From: Lactarius indigo
Taxonomy: Eukaryota; Basidiomycota; Agaricomycetes; Russulales; Russulaceae
Assembly (NCBI GenBank): GCA_025766275.1
Contig: JAFKAC010000006.1
Coordinates: forward strand, 62,001 to 126,000
Reading direction: 5' to 3'
Length of the DNA stretch: 64,000 nt
Shown here: positions 59,168 through 64,000 of the stretch, in pieces
How positions within the stretch are numbered: position 1 is the first letter of the stretch
Layout: each line of letters opens with the position of its first letter
Notes under the pieces: model-generated
What the model saw: the letters and a program-made list of their open reading frames with translations, nothing else
What the model was told of the DNA's origin: nothing
Database searches by the model: none
Position numbers and translations under genes: made by a program

Positions 59168-60416
59168 GCACGTACGCATGTAGGCATGTACATGCTTTGA
59201 ATGTAGTCATGAGCTCTAGCGTTCAAGTTTACTCCTAGAAAAAGGAGCCAGTAGGGGCGAGTGGGAGGAGTGGGTGGTTGGTGAGAGAATCGTCGGAAAC
59301 GACGGTACTAGTTCTGCAGCCTGAGTACAGAATGCGCGGGAGTAGGCCGCTGCGCTCGTTGCCTCCTTAACCTCAGGCTTGCGAACTGCTGGCCATGCCA
59401 GTGCCGGCCTAACCTGCTGCTTCCTAGACTATCGTCTTTACCTGGTCACAATACCACCTGCGCCTTTGACTGTGCCTCAGTGCCTCTCACTGAGCTACTT
59501 TCCTTCTTTTTTACGGCTCCAGACCGATATTCCAACGAATGCATTGAAACTTGTGATTGGATAGCGCAGTGACCGACTTTCCTGTTAACATGTAAATTTG
59601 TGACATCGGAACTCTCTAATTTTGACATCGCCATCACAACCTCTCCCTTCAACTCTGCGCTATACTCTCGTCTGCAACTCACCACACGACCTGCCCTTTC
59701 ATATTGTCGGTAAGATATTACATCGTCACCTGCAACGCAGCGATTGCCATAGTCGTCCGCGCAGTCTGGCAGAGAGCTGGTGTGTCCAAGTTCCTGGTGA
59801 ACTCCGCGCGGCGATCAGACGGACCAAGGGGCGCGGACAAACAGTTGTATTCGGTGTGAATATGTGCGCACCTGTCTCTTTAAGCTTTAATTAGCTTTAA
59901 TACCTAAGTCAGTGTCGTTTCGCTCTGGTCTACCCAAGGCACGTGCACTAGTACTAGCCTGCAGGCCTCGCTCGGATCGGTATTCTTCCTTCCCCGGCGC
60001 TTGCGTTTGCCTTTCTTCTTTCTTCTTCTACTCACTTCGGCCTGACCTGTTCGTGCAACGTTCGTGTCAGTGCGCGCGGGCCACATACTGTCTTAACTTC
60101 AATTATTCTACAAGAGAGAACTCACGAGGAAGGAGGAAGCCTAGGCGAGTCCGAGTCAGGAATCAGAGAACAAGCTAGGGTTGGGCTCGAAGTCTGGGGG
60201 ATGCCCATTAGGGAGGTCGGCTCGAGAGTAAGTTATGAACAGCGATGAGGATTTTACATGTACAGTACAATGCAGTACTATTAATCATATTATTCGTAAT
60301 TTGCGATATCGTGACTGTAATCATGCTGTCGGCAGCATTCCCGCATTCCCACGCCTTCCCAACCTGTTATTGTCCATTGTCCAACCTATCGTTGTCCGCG
60401 TCGGCTTACTCCCATT

Positions 60417-62878
60417 ATGATGAACGATTCTACAACTGTCCGGCTCATTTGCGTTCTCATCGATGACTACCTCAAGATCCGTGACTCTCCGTTCACTATC
60501 ACGGTACCCCCTGAAGAGGATTTTGGTGGAGTTATCGACTACGTGAAAGAGGTAACTCCTTCACTGAAGGGCAAAGACCACGGAAAGTTCAGGTTCTACA
60601 AGCCTCCTTTAGACAGCCCTATCTGTGTTTCGCAATCGCTCCGTGGGTATCCATTGACTCGAGAATACCTCGGAAGTGCCCTGCTCGTAACTCGCAAAGT
60701 TAGTGAGGAGTTTCAAGGGAAGGATGCCGACCGTCGTTTTGATATTGATGTCATCATTCATGTTGATTCTGGGGAACATGGTACGTTTTTCTACTTTCTG
60801 ATTGATAAAGTATAACGCTCTCCCACTGGCACAGGTGGTGTCGCCCTGCGCCGTTTATCCGTGGAATCGAGTAATAGTTTGCTTCATCATGTTACATTTC
60901 GTTTGCGAAGCTGCGATGAAGTCCAACTCCCTCCTGAGGCCAGGCTTTTTGACAATAATATCAGTGAATTGCCGATAGATGAAGCACTACCAGATTTTGT
61001 TCTGCAACTCGAGCGAAAGCTGCGCCTCCGGTGTTCCCCTAAGCACGACGTCAGTCTTGCAGCGTGATCTGATACAATCCTACTGACCATGAGTCAATTT
61101 TAGATGATAACGCTACCCTTGTTAGATTCTGTGAAGATGCTCCTTGGAGACAACGTTTTTCCCGAATACTTCACAGACACGAATGATGAATCCGAGACGC
61201 GCCGCGTCACAGCTGTTGAGCTGGTTCATTATATCGACATCCTCCTCGACCAGCACCTCTCGAACCAAGAGGCGTATAGAAATAAATCTGTGTCCCACAT
61301 ATACAGTCTCCTACGGAGATTCGCTGTTGCTTCCCTCCCTCAACGCGGTACAAAGTTCCAGTTGTGAGTTATGATTGCGTATGTGATCGACCGCTCTGCT
61401 GCTCTCTGATTTACGTCACAGTGATGCCCCGTGGTCCTTTAATCTGGTTGCAAAGATCATTCAGGACGACACGTTATACCGATATACCCCTTGTAGCAGC
61501 TTCTCCATAAGCGTCAAAAGTTTTCCATTTCTGTTGCTCGGAGTAACTTCCAACACATCCCAGACGGGGGATGTGCATTGTATGCTTCTGCAAGCCTCTT
61601 GCCTCGTTCGCTTGGGCAACGCACTACTCACGGACAAGTCCTCCACGTTCGTCGTCAAAGCAATCCATATAAACCATGACTACTACGCCGCCGAATACAC
61701 TTTATATCAGAAAGGATCAGGGCCTGATGACAAGGTAGTGTTTCTACTTATTGTCGCACGAGAAGAGAGGCTGATACTCGTGGTAGGTCGAATATTGGAA
61801 GAGGTCGTACGATCTTTCTAACAGACGCGACATGTTCGCGCTCATCTTCCGCATTTATAACTTCCTCCATTCTACGAGGTCTCTCCATGACAAATTTCCT
61901 TCCCAGCTAACCACGGCACTAGCGTCAATTCTGACCGAGACCGAAAACCTCCCACATCTCACAAGAAAGCACGGCTCTGACGACAATGGCTCTTCAAAAC
62001 TGTGGGACCAAGAGAGCAGAGACCCGTCGACGACAAGAATCACTTTACGAAGCCCGGGAGTGCAGGCACTCATCCAAACAGACGGCTACACATTACTCCC
62101 AGAAGGCAGCATGCAGCTGAAGCCAACTATAGGCAAAGCCCTCTCAAACCATGGCCGTGCAGGCACAGTCGCCCTCAAGCTTCTTGACGATGCGACGGAA
62201 GAACTCCAAGTCCTAAGGCACTTACAGACGATCCAATCAGAACTCAATCGTACCATCAAGTTGCTGGACGTTATCCAGCTTAATATCCCACCTGCCAACA
62301 TCGTTCGCAACGTGATCGTCATGCCATGGCAGATGCCGTTGACTCGATGCTTGAGGAAGCACTACTTTCCCCATGCGGTGGAGTCGCTTCGCATTCAATT
62401 CTTAGAGGGGGTCACATTTTTACACGAGTATGGAATTGCTCACCTTGACTTGAAGCCCGGGAACGTCCTCGTCGATGGTGAGCGCGGTTCACTGTCACCA
62501 CGGTTGTCGATCATCGACTTCGGACTTTCCGTTTTTGTGGAGAGCGAGGAGACCTTGGTTGAGGGCTTTCGTGGGACTCCGTCTTGGGTTGCCCCGGAAG
62601 CTGGAACCGAACATGGACCCGTGAAGAAATATAGTGCAGTCCTGGCTGACCGGTGGTCTTGTGGACAAGTGCTCAAATACTTTGCAAGCTTCCTTCCGGC
62701 CGGGAGCGCTTCAGTTTTGGGGTTCACATGTGCCGGATTACTTAGTTCGGATCCGAGAAAGAGGCCTCCGTTGAGGGAAGTACTCTGGAACCTTCGGGGA
62801 ACAAAGAGTGCGGGAAAGCGCAACGATGATGGGAGTGAAACGAGTCTAGTACAGAAACGGCTTCGTGTATCGTGGTAA
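60417..62878 (+). CDS. Crinkler-like protein with C-terminal protein kinase domain (copy A, right)
   Basis: Exons 60,417-60,780, 60,835-61,049, 61,104-61,363, 61,422-61,734 and 61,787-62,878, all with GT-AG borders and matching phases, give about 747 aa. The protein is nearly identical to the left copy; one change is visible in the header (DVIIHVDSG here, DVIVHVDSG left). All kinase motifs (ALK, HLDLKPGN, DFG, APE) are intact, so both arms carry a complete version. The gene reads away from the loop toward the window end, and the left copy reads away in the opposite direction. A GTAAGT overlapping the stop region (62,875) offers an alternative final intron ending at GTGCTCAG (about 62,920). 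Confidence 0.88.
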
Positions 62879-64000
62879 GTCTTGGTTTATCATTCCTTCG
62901 TCGCGCATGTGTGCTCAGTTCCAGACTTGTATGCGATGCAATCCTCCTGACGCACCGGTTGGTCTACGCTGGTGTAACGTATGAAAGTGCGTGACGACAC
63001 CATACTCGCGAGGTCTGGTCGGGCTCCGCCTTCCATATGAAATTTTATTTTCGGTTTTTTGGGACTTGTATCGGTAATGTTGCTCTCCCTCGGCCTCGGA
63101 TGTAAAAGTGTTATCAATTGTAATGGGGAATTCGATTATGGGTATTAGAAACCTGCGCACCTTTCAAGCTGAGTCAAACAATAATGGACTTGTTGTCGAC
63201 TCAGCACTCAGCCGCCGGGTGACTTCAGGCTGTAGATATGAGACTGCATCGAGAAACAGTCCAGAAATGGGCCCAAAAGTTTTGGCGCCTCTACCGCCAT
63301 GTGCAATGGTGTCTTGTTCTGGGAATATTGTCGGGCACACGCGGCCGCGCGTTACTTCCAATGATCGAATCAGTCTATTGAGACGTACCAGGCACTAAAT
63401 TTTGGGGGATGACCAACAACTTTTTAGGATGTAATTTACTGTGACAAGTTCCGTTTCTTGAAAGAACCGCCGCACGACATCAATCAGGACGATGATCGCC
63501 AGCATCTCTGACTGCTCTGCTCAAGGCTTTGCATCAATTCCAGGCATTTTCAGAGTCATTAAAAAAGTCGACAAAATAAGTCGAGTTTGATCTCGACTCG
63601 GGCGCTGTATTGTTAATTATAGTAAGGCTGTAATCAGATCTCACAGGCTTATACTCAGCGAGGCGGATGGTCGAACAAAGCCAAAACCAGGGTATCAACG
63701 TCGGTGCCAATGGTCGGCGCTCACTGCGGTCAGCGTCAATCATCCTGGGCGCTCGGGGAGTCGAGGTCTACTAATTGGAATTCAGTCAGCGTGCTCAGCG
63801 CTTAGCCCCGGCGGTGTTTTCAGGATCTCGAGCAGACGGAGAGGCGAAAACGGGAATAATTGGCATATCTAGATAAGAGGGAGATGACAAGGATGACTTG
63901 CTTGGGTTCTCGTACAGATCGCTGCAGTGCCCTCGCACTGTCCTTTCGGCCCTTGTCCCAGCCAAAATTTTCTGGATGCAATGTAATGTATACTGAACTC
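62879..64000. other. 3' flank in right arm, no gene recognised
   Basis: Mirror of 19,742-20,863. It includes a plus-strand 96-aa frame at 63,108-63,398 without motifs. The arm continues past the window. Confidence 0.3.

Larger units (their letters stand above)
42887..64000 (-). repeat. giant inverted repeat, right arm (continues past window end)
   Basis: This arm is the reverse complement of 19,742-40,731, starting at GGGGCTTTCCGC (42,887). It lacks the left-arm segment 27,703-32,643 (junction at 50,971/50,972) and carries an extra 5.09-kb transposon at 52,918-58,005. The last bases of the window still pair exactly with 19,742 onward. The arm therefore extends beyond the window. Confidence 0.97.

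Noticed and set aside
19742..64000. Giant Starship-type mobile element or long terminal-inverted-repeat element
   Set aside because: No captain-type tyrosine recombinase is visible, and the repeated parts are the whole arms rather than short termini. The only intact transposase belongs to a 5-kb insertion inside one arm.

Overview
The window looks like nuclear DNA of an agaricomycete-type basidiomycete fungus. Genes are split by many short GT-AG introns of about 50-70 nt. Recognisable eukaryotic core genes are present (mitochondrial complex I PSST subunit, meiotic MND1). The remaining families (a WD40 protein with a C-terminal membrane segment, Crinkler-like effector/kinase proteins, a Plavaka-type DNA transposase) are typical of mushroom-forming fungi. 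I cannot name the genus.

Layout. Positions 1-9.5 kb are a compact, ordinary gene block: a non-RD Ser/Thr kinase (-), the complex I 20 kDa subunit (+), a large disordered conserved fungal protein (+), and MND1 with nine exons (+). From 9.5 to 19.7 kb gene density falls. This stretch holds an AT-rich patch, a perfect 31-nt hairpin, a 90-bp-period minisatellite and several uncharacterised minus-strand coding blocks.

From 19,742 to the window end the sequence is one giant imperfect palindrome. The left arm (19,742-40,731) is repeated in inverted orientation at 42,887-64,000, around a 2,155-bp unique loop (40,732-42,886) carrying a WD40-repeat gene. The right arm is still matching when the window ends, so the full arm is longer than 21 kb. 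Each arm carries a five-exon Crinkler-like kinase gene, a Crinkler-like paralogue without the kinase domain, two small proteins with C-terminal membrane anchors, a 25-bp minisatellite, a 96-bp MITE-like element and a transposase remnant.

The arms differ in three ways. A 4.94-kb segment (27,703-32,643) is missing from the right arm, which truncates the kinase-less paralogue there. A 5.09-kb Plavaka-like transposon (52,918-58,005) is present only in the right arm. Scattered one-base indels occur, often in homopolymers, plus a few substitutions. The structure may be a real, gene-converting palindrome carrying an effector-like gene set. It may also be two haplotypes of a dikaryon, or a fold-back, joined head to head in a long-read assembly. 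Long reads across 40.7-42.9 kb would settle this.
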